Positions 1 through 10,558 of a stretch of DNA of 64,000 nt are shown one piece after another. The notes beneath the pieces are model-generated. The model ran no database searches. It saw only the letters and a program-made list of their open reading frames with translations, and was not told the origin of the DNA. The first letter of the stretch is position 1. Each line of letters begins with the position of its first letter. The DNA is from Primulina eburnea (Eukaryota > Streptophyta > Magnoliopsida > Lamiales > Gesneriaceae): contig NC_133102.1 in the NCBI RefSeq assembly GCF_022965805.1, positions 9,184,885 to 9,248,884 of the forward strand, read 5' to 3'. A program made the translations under genes and the position numbers.

Positions 1-97
1 GCAGCTAACTCGTAGAGCCTGATTCCCTTCTATAAATTCCTGATCAAATGATTGTTTCTTATTGGTACGTTTCTTTCCACTAAAATCTCGACCACCA
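1..97 (-). pseudogene. ORTHRUS/VIM-type ubiquitin ligase pseudogene, exon 3 (partial, cut by window edge)
   Basis: Read on the minus strand from a CAG acceptor (98-100), this stretch translates as GGRDFSGKKRTNK followed by a segment ending in ALRVSC. It matches the part of the SRA domain of ORTHRUS/VIM proteins that follows the YTGS motif. The codon split at the junction fits the donor at 584/585 (TG-S-GG). The fragment itself is open, but the upstream exons are broken, so it is part of a pseudogene. The rest of the gene (end of SRA, second RING) would lie left of the window. Domain identity is recalled from family knowledge; the reading frame and splice site are seen directly. Confidence 0.75.
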
Positions 98-584
98 CTG
101 CACAGTCATAAGTTAATAACGACAAGAATTAATACTTGTATCATACAAAGAATATTACCAGTAAACAAAATAAATTACTGAAAGGGTGGCAACGGAAAAT
201 AAGTAAGGAAAGATTGGATTTGAAATCATTACAAGGATCTTTTGTGAAAATCATAAATTAAGACAACCAACCAAGTAGGCTGGAAACAAAAAGATCATAG
301 AAAATAAAGAGAAGATTAATAATAATTTGGAAAATAATGGAATAACAAGTATAGTACTTTGGTAAGCAGATTTCTTGTTTGCTTCAACAAAAGAAAAAAT
401 AATTCAGTCACATTCCATATCTCAAGAGTACAATACTACAAGCTATGTTGCTACGGCATGGATATAAATTACATTAAGTTTCTATTTAAAATCCTTGACA
501 TTTTAGGTGAATGCAACTGGCAAATAAAGATTCAAGAAAAGTCAAACATTAAAAAAATCATCACACAATTGGAAGAAGACAAAC
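98..584 (-). other. Intron between exons 2 and 3 of the ORTHRUS/VIM pseudogene
   Basis: This AT-rich stretch is bounded on the minus strand by a donor (G|GTTTGT, exon ending at 585) and a CAG acceptor (exon 3 starting at 97). No coding signal or repeat was recognised inside it. The plus-strand open frame across 359-799 is not supported by any recognisable protein. Confidence 0.6.
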
Positions 585-1045
585 CTGCCAGTGTAGATAA
601 ACCATTCGCCTCAGTCTTCATCATCCTCATAACCACCGGAAATTACTACCAAGTGTGCACCATAATGTGCCCTTCCCCCTATGCCAGCAACAGGAGGGTA
701 ATGCACTCGATCCCCACTGCCTGCAGTCCATACGCAAATCCCAAGTCTCTCCAACCAAAACCCCCTGGTTCCCGTCTGGATCATTTTCTGCTGGGATAGG
801 TCCAAAGTGGTCTTTAGGGACAGTGACAAAAATCCTTCCACTCGAAGCATTGGCCATCCCAGCTCTTTTTTGCCCTTTCAGTATTACATGCCCTGTCAGG
901 ACGCTCTTGGTTATGGAGAAAACGATAAACAATTTGAAGCCCTCCAGAGGTTATAGATCTCGCCAGTTTCGCCATTCGGATGGCAGCTATTAGTGTGGAG
1001 TTGATGCGAGGCTGAATGACCATTTTGCAAGGAATGCTGCTACGA
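585..1045 (-). pseudogene. ORTHRUS/VIM-type ubiquitin ligase pseudogene, exon 2, second half (end of RING, linker, SRA domain)
   Basis: On the minus strand this carries, in order, the end of the first RING (RSSIPCKM), a conserved linker (INSTLIAAIRMAKLARS), FLHNQERPDRA, then the SRA start (ANASSGRIFVTVPKDHFGPI, ENDPDGNQGVLVGETW, CRQWG) and YPPVAGIGG to ISGGYEDDED. Proteins of this family bind hemimethylated DNA through SRA and ubiquitinate histones to support CG methylation. The pieces fall in three different frames: a shift near ERAKK (about 860), another just after CRQWG (about 715), and an in-frame TGA after YEDDED (about 612). The exon stops at a good donor at 584/585. The 1045 boundary is artificial, made by the LINE insertion. 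Confidence 0.85.
1031..1045. repeat. Left target-site duplication of the LINE
   Basis: GGAATGCTGCTACGA at 1031-1045 is repeated exactly at 6218-6232, just after the LINE poly(A). The duplication belongs to the interrupted RING-coding exon: joining the flanks with one copy restores a continuous reading of that exon. The two preceding A residues may extend it to 17 bp. Confidence 0.93.
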
Positions 1046-1071
1046 ATGCCAAGCGTCATTTTTAGAGAGAT

Positions 1072-2787
1072 GTGCTCTCCCCTCTCTCTAGGGAAAATGG
1101 CACGTTGTTTGCTTTCTGCTCTTGGCTTCGCGATTTCTCTTGGATATTTCTCCTATTGATTTCGTTTCCTCTTCTTTCCTTATCTTCGGTTAGATCTTTG
1201 AGTGTTAGCGTTCGTTTTTCCTCATCTCAGTGGTGTCTCTCTGGTTGCTGTGGTTATCATCTTCTTCCAGGTGCTTGTGTTATTTCCCCAATGAACTCTT
1301 CAGCTAATTCTACTGCTGTAGGTGCTTCTCACCAATTCACTACTACATCCTTTACTGCTTTGCTTATGGATCAGATTGAGGGTGATCAGAATTTGCATAA
1401 GGAAAATGATCAAGGTGATGGCAAGAATTCTTTGCTACCTGAGAATACAGTGGCCACTAATCCTGCTGATAGCACTGTTAAGAAGGCCCCTGCTTCACAA
1501 GTTATTGGTAATCGAGTTCCCTATGCTAGTTTCTTTAAGAGAAATCGTATGGCGAATGCTAATTATAAACTTGAATTCATGGATACGGGCAATGATATAC
1601 TTGAGTTTGGGCTAGATGACATAGATTCAATTGAGAAAACATATGGTATCTGTCTTTTAGGATACATCATCAGTGGTAAGCCTCCAACTGCTGCTCTTTT
1701 CGACTTAGTCAAGAGATGGGGATCAGAAATTCGTTTTCAAACTCATGAAAGTGGCTGGATCATTTTCTCTTTTCCTACCACTGAGATGAGAGATAAGATA
1801 TTGAATGGGGGACCTTACTTGGTGTTTGGTTTTCATTTGTTTCTTAAGGAAATGCCCAGATGTTTCAGGTTTAGGGAGGAAGATATGAACTCAATTCCTT
1901 CTTGGGTTCAAATTCATGGCCTCCCACCAGACTGTTGGAACTTTACAATCCTAAGCAAGTTGGCTTCTAAGGTGGGAAATCCAATTCATATGGATATGCT
2001 TACCCACGAACGCAAACGTGTTAAATATGCGAGGGTGCTAGTTGAAGTTGAAGCATCTAAACCGAAAGTTAATGATATTAATGTTGTGCTTCCGATAGGT
2101 GCGGTGGAAGTCAAGTTTATTTATGAACAAGATATTAAGTTCTGTGTCAAATGCAAGAAGACTGGCCATGTGATGAATGATTGTGAGTCTACGGCTGTTA
2201 ATGTGGAATACGCAGGGGAACCTAACACTACCAGAAACATTTCTCGCCATAGATCTCGTAGTGCTATGTGGACCAAAAGAAATTCTAGAGGTAGATCACG
2301 AATGGGGAAACGTTACTCCCATGCTCCATTGCGCAATAAATCTGTTGTTGCTCCTAATATTGCTGAGTCTATTGAAATGCCTGTAATAGAAGATATATCT
2401 GGTAAAGATACGACCCATGATATAGCTACTGTTGCTACTATTATTGAAGATGTGCATGCACCGAAGCTTGATGCTAAGAGCAAAGGAAGTATGTACAGCG
2501 AAGATGTGAATGCAGCAGGGTCAAGTAAAATCACAGGGGGCGACTCGGAAGGATTCCATATAGTAGCTAATAAGAAAAAGAATAAGAAAAAGAATAAAGT
2601 GATCACTGTTGATGCTAAACAACATGGCAATAACAAACAATTGTCTGACTTCTTCGAAGACATGGAAGAGGGTAGCTCGTGTGATACTGAATTTGTGAAT
2701 GTGACTAATAAGAAGAATAACACCAGGTATTTTGGGAATACTGGGAAGGGGCGGCAACCCGAAATTGCCTCTGTTTCCCAATGTTAG
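1072..2787 (+). CDS. LINE ORF1: RNA-binding gag-like protein (DUF4283 plus CCHC zinc knuckle)
   Basis: The open frame is 571 codons. The first 73 residues are rich in Leu, Ser and Phe and look like translated 5' leader. The ATG at 1291 (MNSSANS) is the more natural start and would give 498 aa, but the sequence cannot decide. Residues about 185-300 match the DUF4283 domain of plant LINE ORF1 proteins (GYIISGKPP, WVQIHGLPPDCWN). A knuckle FCVKCKKTGHVMNDC lies near residue 357. A basic Arg/Ser-rich stretch follows, and the C-terminal third is low-complexity and Lys-rich. By family knowledge ORF1 binds element RNA and forms the ribonucleoprotein. It overlaps ORF2 by 7 nt (ATGTTAG). Confidence 0.88.
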   Translation: MLSPLSRENGTLFAFCSWLRDFSWIFLLLISFPLLSLSSVRSLSVSVRFSSSQWCLSGCCGYHLLPGACVISPMNSSANSTAVGASHQFTTTSFTALLMDQIEGDQNLHKENDQGDGKNSLLPENTVATNPADSTVKKAPASQVIGNRVPYASFFKRNRMANANYKLEFMDTGNDILEFGLDDIDSIEKTYGICLLGYIISGKPPTAALFDLVKRWGSEIRFQTHESGWIIFSFPTTEMRDKILNGGPYLVFGFHLFLKEMPRCFRFREEDMNSIPSWVQIHGLPPDCWNFTILSKLASKVGNPIHMDMLTHERKRVKYARVLVEVEASKPKVNDINVVLPIGAVEVKFIYEQDIKFCVKCKKTGHVMNDCESTAVNVEYAGEPNTTRNISRHRSRSAMWTKRNSRGRSRMGKRYSHAPLRNKSVVAPNIAESIEMPVIEDISGKDTTHDIATVATIIEDVHAPKLDAKSKGSMYSEDVNAAGSSKITGGDSEGFHIVANKKKNKKKNKVITVDAKQHGNNKQLSDFFEDMEEGSSCDTEFVNVTNKKNNTRYFGNTGKGRQPEIASVSQC

Positions 2788-5700
2788 TTGCTTGTTGGAA
2801 CATTAGGGGCTTGCATAAACCCCTAAAACAGAAGAGTGTACATCACTTGATACACTCTCGTAAGATTGATATTGCATGTATTCTGGAATCCAAGTTCAAC
2901 GAGAAATCACTCCTTGATATGATGCGTATTCACTTTCCAGGTATGAAATTTTTTCACAACTTCTCTCTCAGTAATAAGGGCAGGATCCTGATATTGTGGA
3001 ATCCACTCACGGTCCATTTGAATATGGTCAGCATGTCTGTACAATCCATGCATGTTACCGTGGATAATGTGCCTAATGTTGGTAAGATTTGTTTGACTTT
3101 TGTCTATGGCTTGAATACTATTGTGCTAAGAAGAAATTTGTGGGAAGATTTAAAATTGTTTGGGGAGACTTGCTCACTGCCTTGGATAACTCTTGGTGAT
3201 TTTAACTCGGTTTTGACACAATCTGAGAAAAAGGGAGGGCTACCAATTACTGACTATAATATTAAAGATTTTGTGGACTGTGTTTCTTCTCTTGATTTGA
3301 TATATCTCCGCTACATTGGCTGTAAATTCACTTGGTATAGCCCCAAAGTTTGTAGCAAACTTGATCGTGTTCTTGTCAACCAGAAATGGATTTCCTCGAG
3401 TTTAGATGGATTGGCCGAGTTTGTAGCTCCCGGTTGCATCTCAGATCACACTGTAAGTATTGTCTCGTTTTTACATCATAATTTACAGAGACAAAAACCA
3501 TTTAAGTTCTTCAATATGTGGGCGCTTAGTGATCGATTCATGGACATAGTGAGGGACAATTGGAATTTCCTGGGCTACGGTACTAAACAATTCATTCTTA
3601 AGGAGAAATTTAAAAATGTGAAGAAGCCTCTGCAGCTACTGAATAAGAATCAATTCGGCCATATTTCTTCTCGAGCTAATTGTGCGAAAAAGAGATTACA
3701 ATCCATTCAAGAAGAGATGCTTAGTTCGGGCGTCATCCCAGTGGACTATGGTGATTCTAAACGTAACACCGAATTGCTTCTTGAAGCTGAGCGACTGTTC
3801 ATTGCCCAAAAATCTAAGATCTCTTATATCCATCAGGGTGACAGGTGCACTAAATTCTTCTATGACTTTATTAAACGTAATAACAAGAAGAATGCAATTC
3901 TTGCTGTTAAGAACAGTGCAGGAGAAAACATTGCCGACCCAGTTGAAGTTGCAAATTTATTTGTCGACCATTTTACAAATTTACTTGGTACGAAGATTGA
4001 TAGGACTCATGTGAATATGGAAGATTTACTCGCTGGGCCATGTGTTCCTTTAGAGAATTGGGCCATTCTTACAGCTAATGTGACTTGTGAGGAGATTAAA
4101 TGCGCGTTATTTGATATTGATAATGACAAGTCCCCTGGAGCTGATGGATTTGGATCTTTCTTCTACAAGAAGTCATGGGACATTATTCAAGCTGACGTTA
4201 CAGCAGCAGTACTTGAATTCTTCTCCTCTGGTAGGTTGTTGAAACAGTGGAACCATGCGGTTATTGCTTTGATCCCTAAATCGGTGGATGCTTCTCATGT
4301 AACAGATTATCGACCGATTTCTTGCTGCACAGTTTTCTATAAGATAATATCCAAGATACTTTCGAACAGATTGGCTACTGTCGTGGGAGATTTGATTGAT
4401 GAAGCCCAAGCAGCGTTTATTCGTGGTCGGTCTATTGTTGATAATATTCATTTGGCTCAAGAACTTCTTAGGAAGTATGCTAGAAAACGTATTTCCCCTC
4501 GCTGCATTTTAAAAGTCGATATCCAGAAGGCCTATGACACTGTTGACTGGTCTTTCTTGGAAGAGGTTTTGGTTGGTTTGAACTTTCCACCGAAGTTTGT
4601 TCTCTGGATCATGGAATGCGTTTCTATCACTTCTTATTCCATTGCACTCAATGGCCATTATCACGGTCACTTCAAAGGGCAGCGTGGTCTGCGACAAGGG
4701 GATCCTCTATCTCCTTTCCTCTTCACTCTATGCATTGAAGTGCTGTCTAGATCGCTTAAACAAATGTCGAGATCACCAAGGTATGGATTCCATCCCAAGT
4801 GCATTAATCTTCATTTAACCCATTTGGCTTATGCCGATGATTTGCTGCTGCTTTCTCGAGGAGATATTGACAGTGTCGGGTTGATTATTAACTGTTTGAA
4901 TGACTTTGGGGACATGGCTGGTTTGAGGGTCAATTTGTTGAAGTCGAACATTTATTTGGCGGGGGTGAATGATTATAACAAACAAAATATATTGCAAATC
5001 ACTGGATTTACCCTTGGCACACTTCCTTTTCGTTATTTGGGAGTCCCTCTAGCGTCTAGACAATTGAGATCTTTAGATTATTGTAAACTTGTTGATGCTA
5101 TAGCGAGTAAAATCAACTCATGGCCTAGGCACTCTCTGTCTTACGCTGGGAAAATTGAGTTAATTCGTTCGGTGGTTCAGGGAATTCACTGTTTTTGGCT
5201 TACAATTTTGCCTATCCCTATGTGCGTTATTGATTCGATAAACTCCATCTGCCGGAAGTTTGTTTGGCCTACTAAACGTCCACCGATTGCTTGGAACACG
5301 CTGTGTAAACCGATGGTGGATGGGGGCTTGGGGTTGAAAAATTTAAGGGCTTGGAATTTGGCTTTATTAGCTAAAACACTTTGGAAAATACACTTGAGAA
5401 AGGATAGCCTGTGGATCAAATGGGTTAATCACTACTATAGCAGATTTGGGGATGTTTGGAATTGGGTATGCACCAAGGATGATTCTCCGCTGATTAAGCA
5501 AATTATATCCATTAGAGATGATTTGGTGACTCGTTTGGGCTCTATGGCAGCAGCAGCTACTATCTTGGTCTCGTGGTTTGGGAAGCAAAATGGGCTCTCG
5601 CATGCTTACAATTGGTTCGCTAACTCAGTGGGTAAATGGCCGTGGAAACCTCTAATCAGTCGTTCGTTTATTCTACCCAAGCATAGATTTACTCTATGGC

Positions 5701-6110
5701 TTGTGGCCCATGCTAAGCTTCTGACTAGAGATCGTCTACCTTTCCTTAATGACAAGTCTTGTGTGCTATGCATTGGGGAAAGTGAATCGGTAAATCATTT
5801 GTTCTTCTCTTGCAAGTTCTCGGGGGATGTTTGGAGACAGATTCGCGATTGGCTAGGTATGTCAAAGTTGATGGCTTCCCCGCCTGCTGTACTACGGGCT
5901 TTTAGAAGTGGCTATCGTGGTAATTCTATTCTGTCCAGAATGCGTCTCATCTCTCTAGCAGCGACGGTGTATAGCATTTGGAACGCACGCAATAGGAGTA
6001 TATTCGAAAATGAGAAGCCTTGTATTGACGACATAGTTCGCAAAATTAAGATTTTTGTGCTACGATGTATTCCGAATTATGAGGAAGTGTTTCCTTTGGT
6101 AGTGCGATGA
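2781..6110 (+). CDS. LINE ORF2: endonuclease-reverse transcriptase
   Basis: An uninterrupted 1109-aa protein. The N-terminal endonuclease starts at ACWNIRGL; GDFNSVL lies near residue 139 and the catalytic SDH near residue 221. RT follows with ADYRPISCC-like blocks (here DYRPISCCTVFYK), GLRQGDPLSPFLF and the catalytic YADD at 684-687. The C-terminal zf-RVT domain reads LWLVAHAKLLTRDRL and CVLCIGESESVNHLFFSC (about residues 970-1020). There is no separate RNase H domain after it. The protein nicks the target and copies the element RNA at the nick. All catalytic motifs seen are intact, so it could be active. The start codon overlaps the ORF1 stop, which suggests re-initiation. Confidence 0.95.
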   Translation: MLVACWNIRGLHKPLKQKSVHHLIHSRKIDIACILESKFNEKSLLDMMRIHFPGMKFFHNFSLSNKGRILILWNPLTVHLNMVSMSVQSMHVTVDNVPNVGKICLTFVYGLNTIVLRRNLWEDLKLFGETCSLPWITLGDFNSVLTQSEKKGGLPITDYNIKDFVDCVSSLDLIYLRYIGCKFTWYSPKVCSKLDRVLVNQKWISSSLDGLAEFVAPGCISDHTVSIVSFLHHNLQRQKPFKFFNMWALSDRFMDIVRDNWNFLGYGTKQFILKEKFKNVKKPLQLLNKNQFGHISSRANCAKKRLQSIQEEMLSSGVIPVDYGDSKRNTELLLEAERLFIAQKSKISYIHQGDRCTKFFYDFIKRNNKKNAILAVKNSAGENIADPVEVANLFVDHFTNLLGTKIDRTHVNMEDLLAGPCVPLENWAILTANVTCEEIKCALFDIDNDKSPGADGFGSFFYKKSWDIIQADVTAAVLEFFSSGRLLKQWNHAVIALIPKSVDASHVTDYRPISCCTVFYKIISKILSNRLATVVGDLIDEAQAAFIRGRSIVDNIHLAQELLRKYARKRISPRCILKVDIQKAYDTVDWSFLEEVLVGLNFPPKFVLWIMECVSITSYSIALNGHYHGHFKGQRGLRQGDPLSPFLFTLCIEVLSRSLKQMSRSPRYGFHPKCINLHLTHLAYADDLLLLSRGDIDSVGLIINCLNDFGDMAGLRVNLLKSNIYLAGVNDYNKQNILQITGFTLGTLPFRYLGVPLASRQLRSLDYCKLVDAIASKINSWPRHSLSYAGKIELIRSVVQGIHCFWLTILPIPMCVIDSINSICRKFVWPTKRPPIAWNTLCKPMVDGGLGLKNLRAWNLALLAKTLWKIHLRKDSLWIKWVNHYYSRFGDVWNWVCTKDDSPLIKQIISIRDDLVTRLGSMAAAATILVSWFGKQNGLSHAYNWFANSVGKWPWKPLISRSFILPKHRFTLWLVAHAKLLTRDRLPFLNDKSCVLCIGESESVNHLFFSCKFSGDVWRQIRDWLGMSKLMASPPAVLRAFRSGYRGNSILSRMRLISLAATVYSIWNARNRSIFENEKPCIDDIVRKIKIFVLRCIPNYEEVFPLVVR

Positions 6111-6217
6111 TCTAGTTTAGTTTCTCAATCAACGTTTAGTTGGTTGTCTCTTGTATTTGTATTTTTTACCCACCTTTTTAATGAAGTAATTTCGTTAAAA
6201 AAAAAAAAAAAAAAAAA

Positions 6218-6307
6218 GGAATGCTGCTACGACACTTTACACATGTGATTTCCTCTCTTAGTCCAGGTTCCAAAGCATTTCAAGCAAAAACTGTGTCCAC
6301 ATGGCGT
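6218..6307 (-). pseudogene. ORTHRUS/VIM-type pseudogene, exon 2, first half (RING finger)
   Basis: On the minus strand this begins at a CAG acceptor (6308-6310) and reads TPCGHSFCLKCF, TWTKRG, then MCVKCRSS: the Cys/His core of the first RING finger of ORTHRUS/VIM ligases. It joins 585-1045 in frame if the LINE and one target-site copy are ignored, so the insertion split one exon. The first part of the same RING (FKCSFCMQLP) is in exon 1 at about 12640-12665. The right copy of the target duplication is 6218-6232. Confidence 0.85.
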
Positions 6308-7675
6308 CTGAAAATTTGAAATAAGAAATTATGAGTGCAAGCATGTATGCTGGATCTTCGTTTTTTTTCTGCAGGCATGGTCCTTCATGGGGATTTAACG
6401 TTAGACAATAAAAGATTGATTTTAAATGAATTCAACAACTTCACAATACATACACGTGAGAAATGATTTATTTTAGTTGCACGCTTGCATTAAGTGCTAA
6501 AATTCAAAACACGATTAACTTTAGGTATGAAAATGGTAGTCAAGCACTTCACTGTAATTGATAACTTGTTTGTAAGTGAGTTCATGGAAACACGCAGGTG
6601 CATGCAGATATTTGTTGATATATAGAGAGAATGGTTTTGAAATATGTAGTTTGCTAAAGAAGGGTTCATCTTCATTCGAACAAAGTCAACAAAGCATAGT
6701 TGTCAAAAGCGCACTGCATGCGCTTAAGCACTCTCCAAAACGCACGCCGCACGGCTTCCATGAAGCGTGAGCTTCTGCGTACTCACGCTTCGCATCGAAG
6801 CACACATGAGATAAAAAGAGTTGAGGGAGTCCTAACATGATGTCGCCTCCGCCCACCTCATGTCGCATCTGCCCTTTGCCCTTGCATTTTACTATTTGAT
6901 ATTTGGAAGAGAATGAAGAAGATGGTTTCAATATTTGATATTTTATGGATCACATTTTTAAATAAAAAATTGATTTTATTTACTTCTTTGAGAATATTTC
7001 ATTAATCGCCTTACTTCCATAAAATGTACACCTTACACTTATAGCCCCAAGACACTTGAGCTCTTTAACGTGCTTTGCACTTTTAATTACTTTGCAGCGA
7101 AATGACTATCGTAATTCACTCATTCATGAATCAGGACAACGCCGTGGATACAAACTCTCTGTCTATAAAATAAATATAATCAAAGCTTTCTATCAAATGT
7201 GCTATTGAGTATTGACATACCCATCAGACACCTAGCATACACAAAGGCATGTAATCTTAAAACACAATAAAGCATAACACTTAACTTCCTACAATTTACT
7301 ACCAAGTACGGTACCAGACACTTAATGGTGATATAATAATGGCGGGAAAAAACTCGCCATTTTGATTGTATCAGTTATTTGTATTTGGAGTAGAACCATA
7401 AGTAAATACATGATATCTAATTCCATCTGTGTTAGAGAACAGATCATTGTGATAAATATTTTCTGCTGCTTGGCCCCTTTATGCAAAGCATCGAAACATG
7501 GAACTAACATGGATGTAACGGTCGCCCATCACCACGATGAAAAATACAACGTCCGTGGTATGGAACTTCTAATCCTTCAGGAAGATGAGTTATCATGTCA
7601 ATGATGTACACTACAACTTCCTCTAATTTTTATATATTGGCAGTACCTTGTCAATCAATTATATCGGTTAGTAGT
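6308..7675 (-). other. Intron 1 of the ORTHRUS/VIM pseudogene, left part
   Basis: No coding exon was recognised. The stretch is AT-rich, except for a GC-rich patch at about 6705-6870 with repeated GCGCTT, GAAGCG and CACGCTTCGC-like words that resembles a decayed MITE. The GTAGT at 7671-7675 is the left target duplication of the adjacent solo LTR. Confidence 0.45.
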
Positions 7676-10553
7676 TGTGACGTCCCAAAACTTTAAGGTC
7701 CACGTGAGCCACATGCATGCCAGTTATTAAATTCCTTATTGTATTAAATGGTTTTAATGCATGGTTATTTCATTAATTTGGGTTTTAATTCATGATTTAT
7801 GAACTTTCATTATTTTTAAATTATAATATGTTTAATTTATCCACGTTAAAACGTTATCCTTGAGTTTTATGTTTCAGGCGATTAGTCGAGGCGGGATCGA
7901 GGAAATGAGACCGGCGACGATTTAGGTGATTTTAAAATGGGGCATTTTATTCAAGTCAGGAAAATGACATTTAAATGATTTATTAAGTTTTAACATTTTT
8001 AAAGCCTAATTTAATTTATTAGACGATTTTAAGATTTTAAGCTTTTCAAAAATACTAATTTGATTAGTTGAGGATTTTAAATATTAAAAATTTGACGCTT
8101 GTGCATTTTATTTTAAATTAGGGGTGCTACTTGCATGTTAATTAGTTATTAGTATTTTCATTAACCTAATTAACTCCCCTAATTAAATCTTAATTAACTC
8201 CCCTAATTATCTCCCTAATCAATACACAAAACCCCCCCTACACGTTTCTAAACCCAAACACACGCACACACACCACTAACACACACACACATTCACGTAA
8301 ACACCCACACACACATTACAATTCAAAATTTCATTTTTAAAGAGAAAATATTAGGGTTCTTGGTCTAGAAGCAGCCGCCCCTTCCCCCCCCCCCCCCCCC
8401 TAAGGATTCAGCAATTTTCGTCCCTTTTCTTCAAGGAAGTTAGTGCCACGTTCGTCCCGGATCATCTCACGCATCTTTCCCCGCTTCGGTGTCGTCGTTC
8501 GGTAACGTTAAAGATTTATAGGCACGTATATTCTGTTCTTTCTGCATCGATCTTGTCATATTATGTGTTGTGTTATTTTTATGCGTAAAAATTCATGTGT
8601 GACATTCGTCGTTTGAGCGGAAAATGGTTTGAATGCGTTTTGAAATACTTTTTAGATCTGAAATCTCGTAACTTACTGTTCTGTTGAAAACAGCGATTTT
8701 TCCGTCGGGATTTTGAGAAAACTTTCAACTATAAAATTGTAGAACTTTTTGATGTCTTCGATTTGATGTAAAATTCGAGATTTTTGGATGAAAATTGAGT
8801 GAGTTATGGCGTTTTTTGTGGGACTGCTCAAACTGCGTTTTCAGAAAATTATGTATTGATGTGTTCTTGAGATTTTATGGTTGTAGGCTTTGTTGGGGAT
8901 CGACGGGTGATCATTGCTGCGTCTAGGTATGCTTAGTATGATGTTGGGTTGTTATTTGATAGGTCGTTTAGTGTCGATAGGCACTCGACCACATTAAAGT
9001 CGTAGAAAACATTTCGTTGTCAATTGCCACGTTTTTTTTGAATTGTATGTGTCGTAGGGTGAACATCGTTGCTTTGGGAGTCTATACGAATGTGTTTTGA
9101 TGTTATGGCAAGCTAGGATGGGTCTCGAGGTGTCCACTCATAGTCCGTACAATCGAGTCGAGAGCGTTAAACAAAACATGTACAGAATTTTCGTAACTTC
9201 GCTTGTCCCGCAGGTACACGGACCCGAGCACGGACCCTGGTACGGGGCCCGTGTCTTTGTTTTTCCTTTGGTGTGCCATTACAGTGAGTACACGGACCTG
9301 TACCCGGGTCTTAGCACGGGGTCCGTGCCTTTTTATCCTTCAAAGTTTATTTTTACCGAGTCTACACGGACCCGGAGCCGGACCAGGGCACGGGGTCCGT
9401 GTACTTTCCTTTTGTTGGTACATTCTTTGCGCACACACACGGACCCATACACGGACCCGGACCCAGGGTCCGTGTACTTCATGTTTTGGAAAATTTTATA
9501 GTACGCTTTGAGGTTTGATGTCGTGGTTTAGTACAATGGTTCACAAGGTCGAGTCATGGGAAATTGTAGAATGTCCTAAGGAATGATTGAGCTTGAGAGT
9601 AGGTATGATTCCTACGTCTAAGTTATGCAAGTTAAGTATGAAATTTCATGTCAGTATGTCGCAGCAACGGCCCCAGTCGAAGTCCAACGAATCCCTCAAC
9701 GCCAAGTAAGTATGTTGACGTGCAAAAGAAAATATTTTAAGTTTTTGAGGTATGCTAAATGTCTTGTGACCAAATTATGAATGGGTTTGGAAGTCGGTGA
9801 ACGTGGCCGAGGACCTCTCCACCCCGTTAAATTATGAACGGGTTAGATCATGGTTGGAAAGCGTTAAATTATGAATGGGACCAACCAGTCCGTTAAATTA
9901 TGAACGGGGATCTCATGTATGTGGCAGTGGATACGTCCCTGTCAGCCCAGTACTGTGGTTTGTCTGATCAGGCGTTTATTATGTATGGGTCACTTGCTTT
10001 GAAACATCATCTACGCAAAATGATGAAGTTATGTATGTTCAAGTATGCAGCATGCTTAAGAAAAGTTTATGTTCATGGCGCGTCTAAGTATGTATATACG
10101 TATGTTTCAGTTTTAATACGCAAGTCAAGTTTTAAGTATGTATGTCCTATTTTAAAGTTGCATATGATTTTATTATGTACTACTCGTTACTACCAGTTTA
10201 TACGTGTTGAGTCTTTAGACTCACTAGACTTGATCGATGCAGGTGAGTATGTTGATGAGGAGACAGGAGGTGGCGACCAAGGGGCAGGCTTGGACTGAGC
10301 GGGAGGCTAACCCGAGGACCGCAAAGTTTATGTTTTTACGCAAATGTTAATTTACTCTGATTTCTTGGTTCGAGGGAAATACTTTGAGCAAAACTTTTGT
10401 GAGCAAATTTTATTGTAGTACTTTGAACCGCCATGTCTTATGGGGGACTTGGTTGGGATATTTTTATGCAAACTTTGAATGCAGTTATTTTATGTTTAAG
10501 AAAATTTTTAATTTTTCCGCTAATTTTTAAGTATGAAAATACGGTACGTTACA
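7676..10553 (+). mobile_element. Solo LTR (gypsy/LARD family A), 2.88 kb
   Basis: Starts TGTGACGTCCC and ends CGGTACGTTACA, flanked by a 5-bp duplication GTAGT (7671-7675 and 10554-10558). It aligns by eye with the LARD LTRs at 22410-25339 and 27986-30925 along its whole length. It shares the CACGGACCC module array (about 9218-9475), the GTTAAATTATGAACGG repeats (about 9825-9910) and the CA-rich tract near 8225-8320. A C-run lies at about 8386-8400. No internal region is present, so this is a solo LTR left by LTR-LTR recombination. Open frames inside it are repeat artefacts. Confidence 0.9.
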
Positions 10554-10558
10554 GTAGT

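Larger units (their letters stand above)
1046..6217 (+). mobile_element. Full-length L1-type LINE retrotransposon
   Basis: This non-LTR retrotransposon of about 5.17 kb has two long open frames (ORF1 1072-2787, ORF2 2781-6110), a short 3' UTR, a poly(A) tail (about 6196-6217) and a perfect 15-bp target duplication. ORF2 has an apurinic-type endonuclease, RT and a zinc-binding C-terminal domain, the plant L1 layout. Neither ORF shows a stop or frameshift and the duplications are identical, so the insertion is probably recent. It landed in exon 2 of the ORTHRUS/VIM pseudogene in the opposite orientation. Confidence 0.95.

Noticed and set aside
611..932. Separate small genes from the minus-strand open frames of this region
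   Set aside because: They are different frames of one decayed ORTHRUS/VIM exon, shown by their matching successive parts of the same SRA domain.
9097..9511. Overlapping open frames rich in Thr, Arg, Pro and Asp in the solo LTR, and equivalents at 23944-24216, 29454-29793 and 46602-46790
   Set aside because: They are translations of the GC-rich CACGGACCC repeat modules, open in several frames at once, and are not conserved as one protein.
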